This document shows positions 1 to 7,858 of a stretch of 25,253 nucleotides of DNA, piece after piece; positions within the stretch are counted from its first letter, which is position 1; every line of letters begins with the position of its first letter. Source of the DNA: Pseudomonadota bacterium (GTDB lineage: Bacteria; Pseudomonadota; Gammaproteobacteria; Xanthomonadales; Xanthomonadaceae); assembly GCA_023425225.1 (NCBI GenBank), contig JAFADB010000087.1, positions 1-25,253 of the forward strand, given 5' to 3'. Position numbers and translations under genes: made by a program. The notes under the pieces are model-generated. The model searched no databases and was not told the origin of the DNA. It saw nothing but the letters and a program-made list of their open reading frames with translations.

Positions 1-4
1 CAAC

Positions 5-12
5 AACCTTTA
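5..12 (-). promoter_or_regulatory. Candidate sigma-28 -35 element, probably for fliC (cut by window edge)
   Basis: Read on the minus strand, positions 12 to 5 give TAAAGGTT, a good match to the sigma-28 (FliA) -35 consensus TAAAGTTT. With the usual 11-nt spacer the -10 (GCCGATAA) would lie just outside the left edge. In Xanthomonadaceae the flagellin gene commonly follows flgL on the same strand, so this is probably the fliC promoter. Only half of the promoter is visible. Confidence 0.4.
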
Positions 13-164
13 GCGCAATGCGGCGGTTTTTCAGCTTTTTCTCAGCCTTTGCCAGCACTTGCGGGCGGGCGAGGAGATACAGATTCGGCGGCGGTGCTGG
101 AAACTTTAGGCTGATTTTCGATGGCGCTGGTTCCGTATCGGATCGCCAGGGCAACGCCTTTGGC

Positions 165-197
165 CCCTCCCTTGCGCGCGTAGCGCGCAGGGGAGGG
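165..197. repeat. Long GC-rich hairpin in the flgL downstream region
   Basis: A 15-bp stem (165-179 with 183-197, one G-U pair) closes on a 3-nt loop. Its core is GCGCGC on both arms, extended by CCTCCCTT against AGGGGAGG. It is followed by GTTGGGGAGGGG, a purine-rich tail I associate with dispersed intergenic repeats of Xanthomonadaceae. There is no T tract on either side, so it is not a textbook terminator, but a stem this stable between flgL and the next gene could stop or stabilise transcripts in both directions. Confidence 0.6.
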
Positions 198-278
198 TTG
201 GGGAGGGGTGCTTCCGGCGCGGTGGCGACCGGAGCCTGCCAGGAACCGGACTGGCGCTTGCGCGCTGAATCCCGTGTT

Positions 279-488
279 CGTCATCCGCGCGAAGGCGGGA
301 GGCGATTTCCGGAAGCCGAACGGCTGGTCATCCAGGGACGTTCGGGGCGACTGCGGCAACGTCCATTGGCTCCGCTTATGTGGGAGCGACGATCGGAGTT
401 TCACCGGACAGCAGTATGTGTCTTTGGGCAGCGATCTGGTGCGATCCAGGCTGAAGGCGCTGGGTCCCCGCCTGCGCGGGGACGACGG
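279..488 (+). repeat. Dispersed intergenic repeat, copy A (interrupted)
   Basis: The left part (279-360) starts CGTCATCCGCGCGAAGGCGG and contains GAAGCCGAACGGCTGGTCAT. The right part (449-488) ends in a hairpin GTCCCCGC-CTGC-GCGGGGAC (464-483). The same two parts occur, joined, at 7745-7858 in the opposite orientation. Between the parts, copy A has 88 bp that copy B lacks. The hairpin-ended GTCATC...GGGTCCCCGC units look like the REP-type intergenic repeats common in this family; no coding function is visible. Confidence 0.7.
361..448 (+). repeat. 88-bp segment nested inside repeat copy A
   Basis: These bases separate GCGGCAAC (353-360) from GGCTGAAGGCGCTGGGT (449-465), which are adjacent in copy B near 7790. 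The segment includes TGTGGGAGCGAC (380-391), a core I associate with short dispersed repeats in gammaproteobacteria, and a direct repeat GCGATC-TGGT-GCGATC. No clear terminal inverted repeats are seen. It may be a second repeat inserted into the first, or copy B may have lost it. Confidence 0.5.
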
Positions 489-601
489 TAGTTGGTCTTG
501 TTGCGAGTACCTGGATTGGACGACGCGGCACCGAGAGCAGCCATCGGCAAGAAGGCCCGGAGCCGCCAGGACGCCAGGCCTACGATCATCCGTGCAAGGC
601 G

Positions 602-1807
602 TCAGCCGAGCCGGTTGAACAGCGACATGCCCTGCATCTGCAGGAAGATGCTCTGCGCAGCCTGCAGGGCCGCCTGCTCCAGTTGGTACTGGCCGATCGC
701 CTCGGCGTAGTCGAGGTCGCGGATGGAGGAGAGGGTGGTCTTGAGGGTGACCTCGTTGGCGGCGCGCACTTCGGTGGCGCTGTCGATCGCCGCCAGTTGG
801 GCGCCGCCGGCGGCGCGTGCGTCGATCATCTTCGACGATGCCTGGCCCACGTCGCGCAACGCCGATTGCAACGCGTTCTGCAGTGTCGCCTTGTCGGCAT
901 CGGTGGCGGGATCGGTGTTCAGCGCGTTGACCAGGTCGGTGATCGTGGAGAACACGTCGCGGCTGGCCGCAGGCCCGATGGTGAAGCTGTCGCCGGCGGC
1001 GGGCTGTCCCTCGATGCGCACGCGCAGACCGGCAAAGCCGATGTCCTCGCCGGTGGCGAAGGTGCCGCTGGCGACCTCGTCGCCGTTGGCATCCAGCACC
1101 GTATAGGCGTCCGCGGCAGTGAACTGCACCGTATAGCTGCCGCCGTTCCAGCTGCCGGAACTTGCGTCGCGGCTGAAGTCCATCAGCAGCCCGGTACCGG
1201 TGTTGCCGGTGGCCGCCTGCGCGTCCACGCTGCCGTCGCCGGTGCGGATGCGCATGAAGATCTCGCTGCCCGGCAGCGCGTCGGACACGAAGGTGTCGGC
1301 GGCGACCTCTACCTGCTTGCGGGTCTGGTCGCCGTTGTAGACCACCTGGCCGTTGACCTTGGCGAATGGGGCGGCATCGTCGGCGGCCCCGCCGAACAGG
1401 TAGCGGCCGGTGCCGTCGGTGCTGTTGGCCAGACTGAGCAGGCTGTCGTGGATGGAAGACAGTTCCGAGGCGATGGCCTTGCGGTCGTCGCTGGTGAGGG
1501 CGGCGTTGTTGGCCTGGATGGTCAAGTCGTTGACGCGCGCCATCAGTTCGCCGGCCTGCGCCAGTGCGTTCTCCTGCAGGCCGAGGCGGTTCTGCACGGT
1601 GTTGGCGTTCTTGCCGAACTGCTCCAGAGAGGCCAGCGCCCGGTCCAGTCCCACCGCTGTGCCGGCGGCTACCGGGTCGTCCTTGGCGGTGACCAGTTTC
1701 AGTCCGGTGGACAGCTGCTGCTGCAGGTGCGCCATCTTGGTCTGCTTGGCCAGCATGGTGGCCACCGACTGGCTGAACATCATGCTGGTGGAGATGCGGG
1801 TGTTCAT
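602..1807 (-). CDS. flgL: Flagellar hook-filament junction protein FlgL (HAP3)
   Basis: FlgL (401 aa) forms, with FlgK, the short adaptor zone between hook and filament, and is exported by the flagellar type III system. The N-terminus (MNTRISTSMMFSQSVATML, then a coiled-coil heptad region to about residue 130) and the C-terminal helix (about 330-401, ending QGMSLFNRLG) are flagellin-like D0/D1 segments typical of FlgL. The middle, about 150-290, is the exposed variable part and carries a GQPAAGDSFTIGP motif (267-279) that also occurs in FlgK. Length is somewhat above the enteric protein (about 317 aa) because of this middle domain. It starts 10 bp after the flgK stop with only a weak ribosome site, so it is probably coupled to flgK. 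It is the last gene of the flgB-L cluster. Confidence 0.97.
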   Translation of the reverse strand: MNTRISTSMMFSQSVATMLAKQTKMAHLQQQLSTGLKLVTAKDDPVAAGTAVGLDRALASLEQFGKNANTVQNRLGLQENALAQAGELMARVNDLTIQANNAALTSDDRKAIASELSSIHDSLLSLANSTDGTGRYLFGGAADDAAPFAKVNGQVVYNGDQTRKQVEVAADTFVSDALPGSEIFMRIRTGDGSVDAQAATGNTGTGLLMDFSRDASSGSWNGGSYTVQFTAADAYTVLDANGDEVASGTFATGEDIGFAGLRVRIEGQPAAGDSFTIGPAASRDVFSTITDLVNALNTDPATDADKATLQNALQSALRDVGQASSKMIDARAAGGAQLAAIDSATEVRAANEVTLKTTLSSIRDLDYAEAIGQYQLEQAALQAAQSIFLQMQGMSLFNRLG

Positions 1808-1817
1808 CGGCGATGGC

Positions 1818-3695
1818 TCATCGGCTGACGGCGTTGAGGATGCTCTGGAACATCGTGTCGGCGGTGGAAATGATCTGCGAGGCGGCCTGGTAGGCCTGCT
1901 GCAGTCTCAGCATATCGGCTGCTTCCTCGTCCAGGTTGACCCCGGAGATCGAATCGCGCGTGGCCTGGGCCTGGTCGTTGATGATCTTCTGCGCCTCGGA
2001 GGCATAGTCGGCCGCGCGCGCGGCCGAGCCGACCGCGGTGGTCAGGCCCGAGACGGCGCCGTTGAGGGTGACGGTGCCGCCGTTGAAGGCCTTCAGGTTC
2101 TCGACCGCGGCCAGCAGCTTGGCGTTGCCGTTGTCGCTGGAGCCGGCACCGGTCGGCTCGACCGTGAAGCTGTCGCCGGCGGCCGGGATGCCGTCGAGGA
2201 TGAAGCTCCAGCCGTTGGCGCCGATGGTCTGGCCGGCGCTGTAGGAATAGGGACCGTCGCCATTGATGGTGTACTGGGTGGCGTCGATGAATTCGATGGA
2301 CGCGGGCGTCAGCAGATCGGGATCGGCCGCATCGCTCACCTGCACGCTGCCGATCGTGCCGGTGCCCAGGTTGGACAGGGTCGCACTGGCCTTGACCGCG
2401 GTGGCCGCGGCGATGCGCGAGGTATCGGTGATCGCCACCGACAGGCTGCCGGCGGCAGCGGCAGTGGGCTGCAGCAGGAAGCGGTCTCCGGCGGCGGCGC
2501 TGCCGGAGACCACCAGGGCGACACCGTTGACCGTCAGCGGATCGTCGGCGGTGCCGGTGCCGCTCAGGGCCACGCTGGCGCCGGTATCGGTGCGGCTGGC
2601 GCTCCAGGTGGTGCCGTCGAACTTGATCAGCAGGTTCTGCCCGTCCAGCGCGGAGAGATCGCCGAAGCTGGCGCTGAGCGCGGCGCTGCCGGTGTTGGCC
2701 GGGTTGGCGGCCACCTTGGGCGAGGCGTAGTTGAAGAAGTCGCCGCCCAGCGCGCCGTACAGGTCCACGCCCTGCGCATGGGCTTCGTTGAAGCTGGCGG
2801 CCAGGCCCACGGCGATGCGCCCCAGCTCGGCCTGGGTGGGGTCCAGCACGCTGCTGCGGAACTCGAGCAGCCCGCCGATCTGCCCGCCCATCGCCTTCTC
2901 GTCGAGGGTGACGTTCAGGCCCTGGGTCTGGATCGCCAACTGCACCCGTTCCGGCCGGTAGGGATCGGCAACGGTGGTCAGCGTGGAGGCGGTGGTGCCC
3001 ACCACCAGCGCCTGCCCGCCAGCGGTGAACACGTTGATGAAGCCGCCGTCCTGGGTGACCGCGGTGCCGCCGGTGTAGCCCACCAGTTGCGAGATCAACT
3101 GGTCGCGCTGGTCGAGCAGGTCCGCCGAGGCATTGGCGGCGTTGTTGCCGATCTGGCCGTTGAGCTTGGCAATCTGCTGGGTGAGGCGGTTGACTTCGTC
3201 CGCCGCCGCGATCAGGCCGTTGTTGACCTCGGTGGACAGGCTGTCGAGCTGGCCGTTGAGCTGCTTGAAGCGCGTGGCCAGCGAGCTGGCGCTGTCGAGC
3301 AGGCTCTGCCGCTGCGCGGTGGACGAGGCGTCCGACGACAGCGCGCTGGCGGCATCGAAGAAGTTGGACCACAGCCCGGCGACGTTGGTGGCGGTGTCGG
3401 AGAACAGGCTGTCGACGCGATCGGCCAGCGAGGACAGCTGCTGCAGCCGCGACAGTTCGCCGCCGCTGTCGAGCAGGCGCGAGATCGCCAGCTGGTCGGC
3501 GACGCGACCGATGTCGGTGATCTTGGTGCCGTTGCCGACGTAGCCGTAGCCGTACTCGGTAGGCGTGCGCGTGGCGAAGGACACCGTCTGCCGGCTGTAG
3601 CCGGCGGTGTTGATGTTGGCGACGTTGTGGCTGACGGTCGACAACGCCCGCTGGAAGGCGATCAGGGCGCCGGTGCCGGTGGACAGGACGGACAT
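1818..3695 (-). CDS. flgK: Flagellar hook-associated protein FlgK (HAP1)
   Basis: FlgK (625 aa) is the first hook-associated protein, placed on the hook tip before FlgL. The N-terminal rod/hook-type motif (STVSHNVANINTAGYSRQ, 19-36) and the C-terminal helix (about 570-625, with LDEEAADMLRLQQAYQAASQ) are the conserved D0/D1 parts. The region 20-330 is typical of FlgK. Two copies of a G-x-x-AAGD-x-F motif lie at about 396-411 and 502-514 in the surface domain. Length fits proteobacterial FlgK. A GAGGT ribosome site lies just before the ATG, 11 bp downstream of flgJ. In enteric bacteria flgK has a FliA promoter; I saw no sigma-28 element in the flgJ-flgK junction here. Confidence 0.97.
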   Translation of the reverse strand: MSVLSTGTGALIAFQRALSTVSHNVANINTAGYSRQTVSFATRTPTEYGYGYVGNGTKITDIGRVADQLAISRLLDSGGELSRLQQLSSLADRVDSLFSDTATNVAGLWSNFFDAASALSSDASSTAQRQSLLDSASSLATRFKQLNGQLDSLSTEVNNGLIAAADEVNRLTQQIAKLNGQIGNNAANASADLLDQRDQLISQLVGYTGGTAVTQDGGFINVFTAGGQALVVGTTASTLTTVADPYRPERVQLAIQTQGLNVTLDEKAMGGQIGGLLEFRSSVLDPTQAELGRIAVGLAASFNEAHAQGVDLYGALGGDFFNYASPKVAANPANTGSAALSASFGDLSALDGQNLLIKFDGTTWSASRTDTGASVALSGTGTADDPLTVNGVALVVSGSAAAGDRFLLQPTAAAAGSLSVAITDTSRIAAATAVKASATLSNLGTGTIGSVQVSDAADPDLLTPASIEFIDATQYTINGDGPYSYSAGQTIGANGWSFILDGIPAAGDSFTVEPTGAGSSDNGNAKLLAAVENLKAFNGGTVTLNGAVSGLTTAVGSAARAADYASEAQKIINDQAQATRDSISGVNLDEEAADMLRLQQAYQAASQIISTADTMFQSILNAVSR

Positions 3696-3706
3696 GGGCG
3701 ATTACC

Positions 3707-4843
3707 TCAGCGTCGAAGGGGAGACGTCCCGGTCGGGACGGCGTTGCTGGCGAAGCTGCGCGCCAGACCGGTGGCGGCATCGCCCACGGCGGCCACGGCG
3801 CGGTCTATGGTCGGGCCGGCAGCGATGGCGGCGATCTTGGCGGCGTAGGACGGGTCGGTGGCGTAGCCGGCGCGTTGCAGGCCCTGGGCGAACTTGCGCA
3901 CGTTGGTGCCGGCCTGCAGCGCCTGCTGGTAGCGCGGGTTGTTCTTGAGCAGGCGCACGTAATCCGAGAAGCTTTCCGCGGCCGAGCCGTAGGCGCGGAA
4001 ATCCGCGCGCTCGCTGCGCTTGACGCCGTCGACGTACTCGTGCGTGCCGGCATTGACGCGCTCGCCGGACCAGCCGGCGGCCTTGATGCCGAACAGGTTG
4101 TTGGCGTCGCTGCCATTGCCGCGGGAGATGCCCTTGCGGCCCCAGCCGGTTTCCAGCGCCGCCTGCGCCACCAGTGCGCGCGGGTCCACGCCCAGTTCGC
4201 GTGCGGCCTGCTGGGCGTGGCCCCAGATCCTGGCGACGAAGCCTTCCGGCGTGCGTTCGCCGAGGTTGGCAGCCGCCGCCTGGCCGGCCGCATGGGTGAG
4301 GTTGTCGCCGGACGCAGGGTCGGGACGATCGCCGTCGGCGGACGCCAGGGTCCAGCGATCGTCGAGCGACCAGTCCTCGGCCGATCCGCTGCCCAGCGCC
4401 GCATGCAGGCTGGAGGTGTCGCGGCCGGCGATCAGGTCCAGCGCGGGGGTGGCCTGTTCCAGCGGCAGCGCATCGCCGCCGGACTGGCCGGCCACCAGCG
4501 AATAGGCCTTGGCCGCCTGCGCGCCGCTGACCGGGGTGCCGCCGATCGATGGGTTCAAGGCGGGCTGCGCCGCACCGTCGGCCTTGCCGAGCTGGCGGGC
4601 GATCACCGCCGACAGGCCCAGGCCCTTGCCCTCGGTCATCGCCTTGGCGATCTGCTGGTCGTACATCTCGCGGAACATCTGGTTCTCGCCGGGGAACAGC
4701 GAGTCGCCGAAGCTCGCATCGCGCATGCTCTTGATCAGCATCTGCGCGAACTGGCCTTCGAGCTGGCGCGACACCTGATCGATCTTCTGCGGATCGCTGG
4801 TGGTGGCCGGGTTCAGTTCGATGGGCGAGGCGGAGATGCGCAT
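3707..4843 (-). CDS. flgJ: FlgJ, rod cap and peptidoglycan hydrolase
   Basis: FlgJ (378 aa) caps the growing rod and opens the peptidoglycan so it can pass. Residues about 10-90 are the rod-binding domain (FGDSLFPGENQMFREMYDQQ, 45-64). Residues about 200-345 are a GH73 muramidase domain, with the catalytic-type glutamate in AALETGWG (E231) and the family motifs NNLFGIK (248-254) and FRAYGSAAESFSDYV (282-296). The two domains are joined by a linker of about 110 residues rich in Ala, Gly and Ser, so the protein is longer than the 313-aa enteric FlgJ. There is no signal peptide, as expected for type III export. The gene begins 1 bp after the flgI stop. Confidence 0.96.
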   Translation of the reverse strand: MRISASPIELNPATTSDPQKIDQVSRQLEGQFAQMLIKSMRDASFGDSLFPGENQMFREMYDQQIAKAMTEGKGLGLSAVIARQLGKADGAAQPALNPSIGGTPVSGAQAAKAYSLVAGQSGGDALPLEQATPALDLIAGRDTSSLHAALGSGSAEDWSLDDRWTLASADGDRPDPASGDNLTHAAGQAAAANLGERTPEGFVARIWGHAQQAARELGVDPRALVAQAALETGWGRKGISRGNGSDANNLFGIKAAGWSGERVNAGTHEYVDGVKRSERADFRAYGSAAESFSDYVRLLKNNPRYQQALQAGTNVRKFAQGLQRAGYATDPSYAAKIAAIAAGPTIDRAVAAVGDAATGLARSFASNAVPTGTSPLRR

Positions 4844-4844
4844 G

Positions 4845-5957
4845 TCAGATCACCTCCAGCTCCGCGCTCAGCGCGCCGGCCTGGCGCAGCGCCTCGAGGA
4901 TGGCGATCAGGTCGCCGGGGGCGGCGCCGACCTCGTTGACCGCGCGCACGATCTCGTCGAGCGTGGTGCCGCCCTCGAACTTGAACATGCGGTTGCCTTC
5001 CTGGCTGGCGCTGACGTTGGACTGCGGCGTCACCACGGTCTGGCCGCCGCCGAAGGCGTTGGGTTGGCTGACGTTGGCCGACTCGCTGATGGTCACGGTC
5101 AGCGAGCCATGCGAGATCGCCGCCGGGCTCACCCGCACCTGCGAGCCGATCACCACGGTGCCGGTGCGGGCGTTGACCACCACCTTGGCCGGCGCGCTGC
5201 CGGGGGTGAGTTCGACGTTCTCGATGCGCGCCAGCATGCCGATGCGCGCGCCCGGATCGGTCGGCGCGCGCACCGCCACGGTGCCGCCGTCGACCGCGCG
5301 GGCCACGCCGGGACCGAAGCTGTCGTCCAGCGCCGCCACCATGCGCGAGACCGTAGTGAAGTCGCTCTGGTGCAGGTTCAGGGTGATCTCGCCGCTGCCG
5401 GCGAACACGTCGGGCAGGGCGCGCTCGACCGTGGCGCCATTGGGGATGCGGCCCACGCTGGGCACGTTCACCGAGATTTTCGAGCCGTCCTTGCCCTGCG
5501 CGCCGAAGCCGCCGACCACCAGGTTGCCCTGGGCGATGGCGTAGACCTGGCCGTCGGCGCCCTTGAGCGGGGCCATCAGCAGCGAGCCGCCGCGCAGCGA
5601 CACCGAGTTGCCGATCGAGGACACGGTGACGTCGATCGGCTGGCCGGGCTTGGCGAACGGTGGCAGCTCGGCGTGGATCGCCACCGCGGCCACGTTCTTC
5701 AGCTGCGGGTTGACGTTGGATGGCACGTTGACGCCGAGCTCGCCGAGCATGTTCTTCAGGCTCTGCACGGTGAACGGCGCCTGGCTGGTGCGGTCGCCGC
5801 TGCCGTCCAGGCCCACCACCAGACCGTAGCCGACCAGCGCGTTGCCGCGCACGCCGCCGACCTGGGCCAGGTCCTTGATGCGCTCGGCGTGGAGCGGGGC
5901 GCTGAAGGCGAGCGCCAGCAGGACGAGGGAGAAGGGACGCAACAGGTCGATGTTCAT
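4845..5957 (-). CDS. flgI: Flagellar P-ring protein FlgI
   Basis: FlgI (370 aa) builds the periplasmic P ring around the rod. A Sec signal peptide is clear: LLRPFSLVLLALAFSAPLHA, with likely cleavage before ERIKDLAQVGG. The mature protein has the family signatures GYGLVVGLDGSGDRTSQAPF, SNVNPQLKNVAAV, and a C-terminus TLDEIVRAVNEVGAAPGDLI followed by LEALRQAGAL. Length matches the family (about 365). The start is a GTG-ATG pair; I chose the ATG, because the GGGAGA ribosome site suits either and all similarity lies downstream. It follows flgH by 18 bp. Confidence 0.96.
   Translation of the reverse strand: MNIDLLRPFSLVLLALAFSAPLHAERIKDLAQVGGVRGNALVGYGLVVGLDGSGDRTSQAPFTVQSLKNMLGELGVNVPSNVNPQLKNVAAVAIHAELPPFAKPGQPIDVTVSSIGNSVSLRGGSLLMAPLKGADGQVYAIAQGNLVVGGFGAQGKDGSKISVNVPSVGRIPNGATVERALPDVFAGSGEITLNLHQSDFTTVSRMVAALDDSFGPGVARAVDGGTVAVRAPTDPGARIGMLARIENVELTPGSAPAKVVVNARTGTVVIGSQVRVSPAAISHGSLTVTISESANVSQPNAFGGGQTVVTPQSNVSASQEGNRMFKFEGGTTLDEIVRAVNEVGAAPGDLIAILEALRQAGALSAELEVI
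4848..4857 (-). promoter_or_regulatory. Very strong ribosome binding site of flgJ, inside flgI
   Basis: On the minus strand the bases read GGAGGTGATC, a full-length complement to the 3' end of 16S rRNA, 4 nt before the flgJ ATG. It overlaps the last codons of flgI, whose TGA is 1 nt from the flgJ start. This sets the flgJ start and predicts termination-reinitiation coupling, possibly with more initiation on flgJ than on its neighbours. Confidence 0.85.
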
Positions 5958-5975
5958 CACGTGTATCTCCCGGGC

Positions 5976-6668
5976 TCAGTACGGCGACAGCCGCGAGTTG
6001 AAGAAGCGGCCCAGCCATCCCATCGCGTTGGACTGCGCCACCGCGCCACGGCCGCCGTAGGCGATGCGCGCCTCGGCCACCTTGCTGGAAGGCACGGTGT
6101 TGTCGGGTGCCACGTCGGCGGCGCGCACGATGCCCTGGATCTGCACCAGCTCGTCGCCCTGGTTCAGGCGCAGGTTCTTCTGCCCCTGTACCACCAGGTT
6201 GCCGTTGGGCAGGCGCTGGATCACCGTCACGGTGACGCTGCCCTGCAGCTTGTTGCTCTGCGCGCTCTTGCCGGAGCCGTCGAAGCTGTGGTCCGAGCTG
6301 GCCGAGTTGTCCAGGATCGCGGTGCCGCCGACGGTCACCGGCCGCCCCAGCAGCGTCGGCCCGCTCATGGAGATGTCGCTGCTCTTGCTGATGCCGGTGG
6401 TGGCGGTGGTCTGCGCGGTGGTGGCCTCGACCAGGGTGATGGTCAGCAGGTCGCCCACCTCGCGGGCACGGCGGTCGCCGTACAGGTTCAGGCTCGGGCC
6501 GGCGGCATAGATCGCGCCGGCGCTGGGTTCGGCCGTGGGCGCGACCACCGGCACGATCGGTGCCATCGGCGCGTACGGGCGGATGTCGCCGGCGGCCACG
6601 CAGCCGCCCAGCAGTGCGGGAACCAGTGCCAGCGTGGCGATGCGTATGGGTGAAGGGAAACGGGCCAT
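5976..6668 (-). CDS. flgH: Flagellar L-ring lipoprotein FlgH
   Basis: FlgH (230 aa) is the outer-membrane L-ring subunit. It begins with a lipoprotein signal, hydrophobic IATLALVPALLGGC, so the lipidated cysteine should be Cys23. The mature part has the family motifs SLNLYGDRRAREVGDLLTI and LVEATTAQTTATT, then LPNGNLVVQGQKNLRLNQGD and the end MGWLGRFFNSRLSPY. A much longer open frame runs upstream through flgG in another frame; the ATG used here follows the flgG stop by 14 bp and directly precedes the lipoprotein signal. The ribosome site is weak, suggesting coupling to flgG. Confidence 0.96.
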   Translation of the reverse strand: MARFPSPIRIATLALVPALLGGCVAAGDIRPYAPMAPIVPVVAPTAEPSAGAIYAAGPSLNLYGDRRAREVGDLLTITLVEATTAQTTATTGISKSSDISMSGPTLLGRPVTVGGTAILDNSASSDHSFDGSGKSAQSNKLQGSVTVTVIQRLPNGNLVVQGQKNLRLNQGDELVQIQGIVRAADVAPDNTVPSSKVAEARIAYGGRGAVAQSNAMGWLGRFFNSRLSPY

Positions 6669-6682
6669 GGCGATGTCCGGGC

Positions 6683-7468
6683 TCAGACGTTGTTGTTGAG
6701 GTAACCGAGCATCGAGTCGGTGGTTGAGATCGCCTTGGCGTTCATCTCGTAGGCGCGCTGGGTCTCGATCATGCTCACCAGTTCCTCCACCACGTTGACG
6801 TTGCTGCCTTCCAGCGCGCCCTGCACCACGGTGCCCAGGCCATTCAGGCCGGGGGTGCCGTTCTGCGCCGGGCCGGAGGCGGTGGTTTCCACGTACAGGT
6901 TCTCGCCGCGGGCCTGCAGGCCGGAGGGATTGATGAAGTCCGTCAGCGTCAACGAACCGACTTCCAGCGACTGCGCCTGGCCGGCCACCTGCACGCTGAC
7001 GGTGCCGTCGGTGCCGATGGTCATCGACTGCGCGCCCTCGGGGATCTGGATGCCCGGCTGCACCGCGTAGCCGCTGCTGGTGACCAGCTCGCCCTGGTCG
7101 TTGACCTGGAAGCTGCCGTCGCGGGTGTAGGCCGAGGTGCCGTCGGGCATCATCACTTCGAAGAAGCCGCGGCCGTTGACCATCACGTCCAGCGCGCGAC
7201 CGGTCTGCTGCTGGTTGCCCTGGTCGAAGTCCTTGGAGGTGGCCACCACGCGCACGCCGGTGCCGAGCTGCAGGCCGGTCGGCAGCTGCGTCTGCGCCGA
7301 GGTCGAACCGCCGGGCTGGCGCAGCTGCTGGTAGAGCAGGTCCTCGAACTGGGCCCGGTCGCGCTTGAAGCCGGTGGTGTTGGTGTTGGCCAGGTTGTTG
7401 GAGACCACCGACATGCGCATCTGCTGCGCGTCCAGTCCGGTCTTGGCGACCCACAAAGCCTGATTCAT
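6683..7468 (-). CDS. flgG: Flagellar distal rod protein FlgG
   Basis: FlgG (261 aa, against 260 in E. coli) forms the distal rod. The N-terminus MNQALWVAKTGLDAQQ followed by SVVSNNLANTNTTGFKRDR is the rod-protein signature, and the C-terminus ALEGSNVNVVEELVSMIETQ with YEMNAKAISTTDSMLGYLNN is diagnostic of FlgG. The open frame extends 60 codons upstream, but the start at 7468 has a good ribosome site (GAGGAGCGAGGAC) and gives the standard length. Unlike its neighbours, FlgG is separated from the gene before it (flgF) by 502 bp and has its own sigma-54-type promoter at 7519-7533. Confidence 0.97.
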   Translation of the reverse strand: MNQALWVAKTGLDAQQMRMSVVSNNLANTNTTGFKRDRAQFEDLLYQQLRQPGGSTSAQTQLPTGLQLGTGVRVVATSKDFDQGNQQQTGRALDVMVNGRGFFEVMMPDGTSAYTRDGSFQVNDQGELVTSSGYAVQPGIQIPEGAQSMTIGTDGTVSVQVAGQAQSLEVGSLTLTDFINPSGLQARGENLYVETTASGPAQNGTPGLNGLGTVVQGALEGSNVNVVEELVSMIETQRAYEMNAKAISTTDSMLGYLNNNV

Positions 7469-7518
7469 GTCCTCGCTCCTCGCTGGGGCGCCGGATTTGC
7501 GCCGTTGCCGGTGTCCAT

Positions 7519-7533
7519 GCAAACGCCGTGCCG
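7519..7533 (-). promoter_or_regulatory. Sigma-54 promoter for flgG-H-I-J-K-L
   Basis: On the minus strand the bases read CGGCACGGCGTTTGC: the -24 GG and -12 GC have the required 10-nt spacing, and 10 of 11 specified positions of TGGCACG-N4-TTGC match. A start about 12 nt downstream would give a leader of about 40 nt to the flgG ATG at 7468. It lies in the gap between the dispersed repeat and flgG, so it can drive the distal half of the cluster independently of the flgB promoter. Confidence 0.75.
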
Positions 7534-7687
7534 AAACGGCGGGCGGAGCCGGAGATTCGCAGGATGTGCTGCAGCGCCGGAGCGGATGCGCCTGGCCTGG
7601 CCGGAATGGGCGTGTCGGGAATCTGCCGCATCCGGGCCGACCACGCATGATGTGCGGGAGGGGGATGACGTGGGAGGTGCGTAAGCC

Positions 7688-7709
7688 CCGGTGTCCTTCA
7701 AGGCACCGG
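7688..7709. repeat. Hairpin in the flgF-flgG gap
   Basis: CCGGTG (7688-7693) pairs with CACCGG (7704-7709), extended inward by CC/GG past one unpaired T, with loop TTCAA. There is no T tract next to it on either strand. It could reduce read-through from flgF or be part of the repeat-rich gap. Confidence 0.4.
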
Positions 7710-7744
7710 ATTGGAGCCCACCATCAATCTCGTATCGAAACCGA

Positions 7745-7858
7745 CCGTTGTCCCCGCGAACGCGGGGACCCAGCGACTTGAGCCGTTGCCGCGGCAAGGC
7801 ACTGGATGAGCAGCCATTCGGCTGTCGGAAGGCGGTTCCCGCCTTCGCGGAGATGACG
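7745..7858 (-). repeat. Dispersed intergenic repeat, copy B, inside the flagellar operon
   Basis: On the minus strand this starts CGTCATCTCCGCGAAGGCGG, contains ACAGCCGAATGGCTGCTCAT and ends with the hairpin GTCCCCGC-GAAC-GCGGGGAC (7750-7769). It aligns along its length with copy A at 279-488, apart from the 88 bp present only in A. It sits between flgF and flgG, genes that are usually tightly packed, and is the main reason for the 502-bp gap. I see no gene in the rest of the gap; the only other elements are the hairpin at 7688 and the promoter at 7519. Confidence 0.7.

Noticed and set aside
279..488. CRISPR-like array from repeated hairpin units
   Set aside because: Only single units, with no regular repeat-spacer pattern and no cas genes.
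683..3848. Long plus-strand open frames opposite flgL and flgK
   Set aside because: Their translations are Gly/Arg/Val/Gln-rich without domains and mirror the codon bias of the true minus-strand genes.
4800..6653. 617-residue plus-strand open frame opposite flgI-flgH
   Set aside because: His/Arg/Ala/Gly-rich translation, no ribosome site, and it is antisense to well-identified genes on the other strand.
5976..7631. Apparent 551-residue FlgH fusion
   Set aside because: The N-terminal part is flgG read in the wrong frame; the lipoprotein signal starts at the ATG at 6668.
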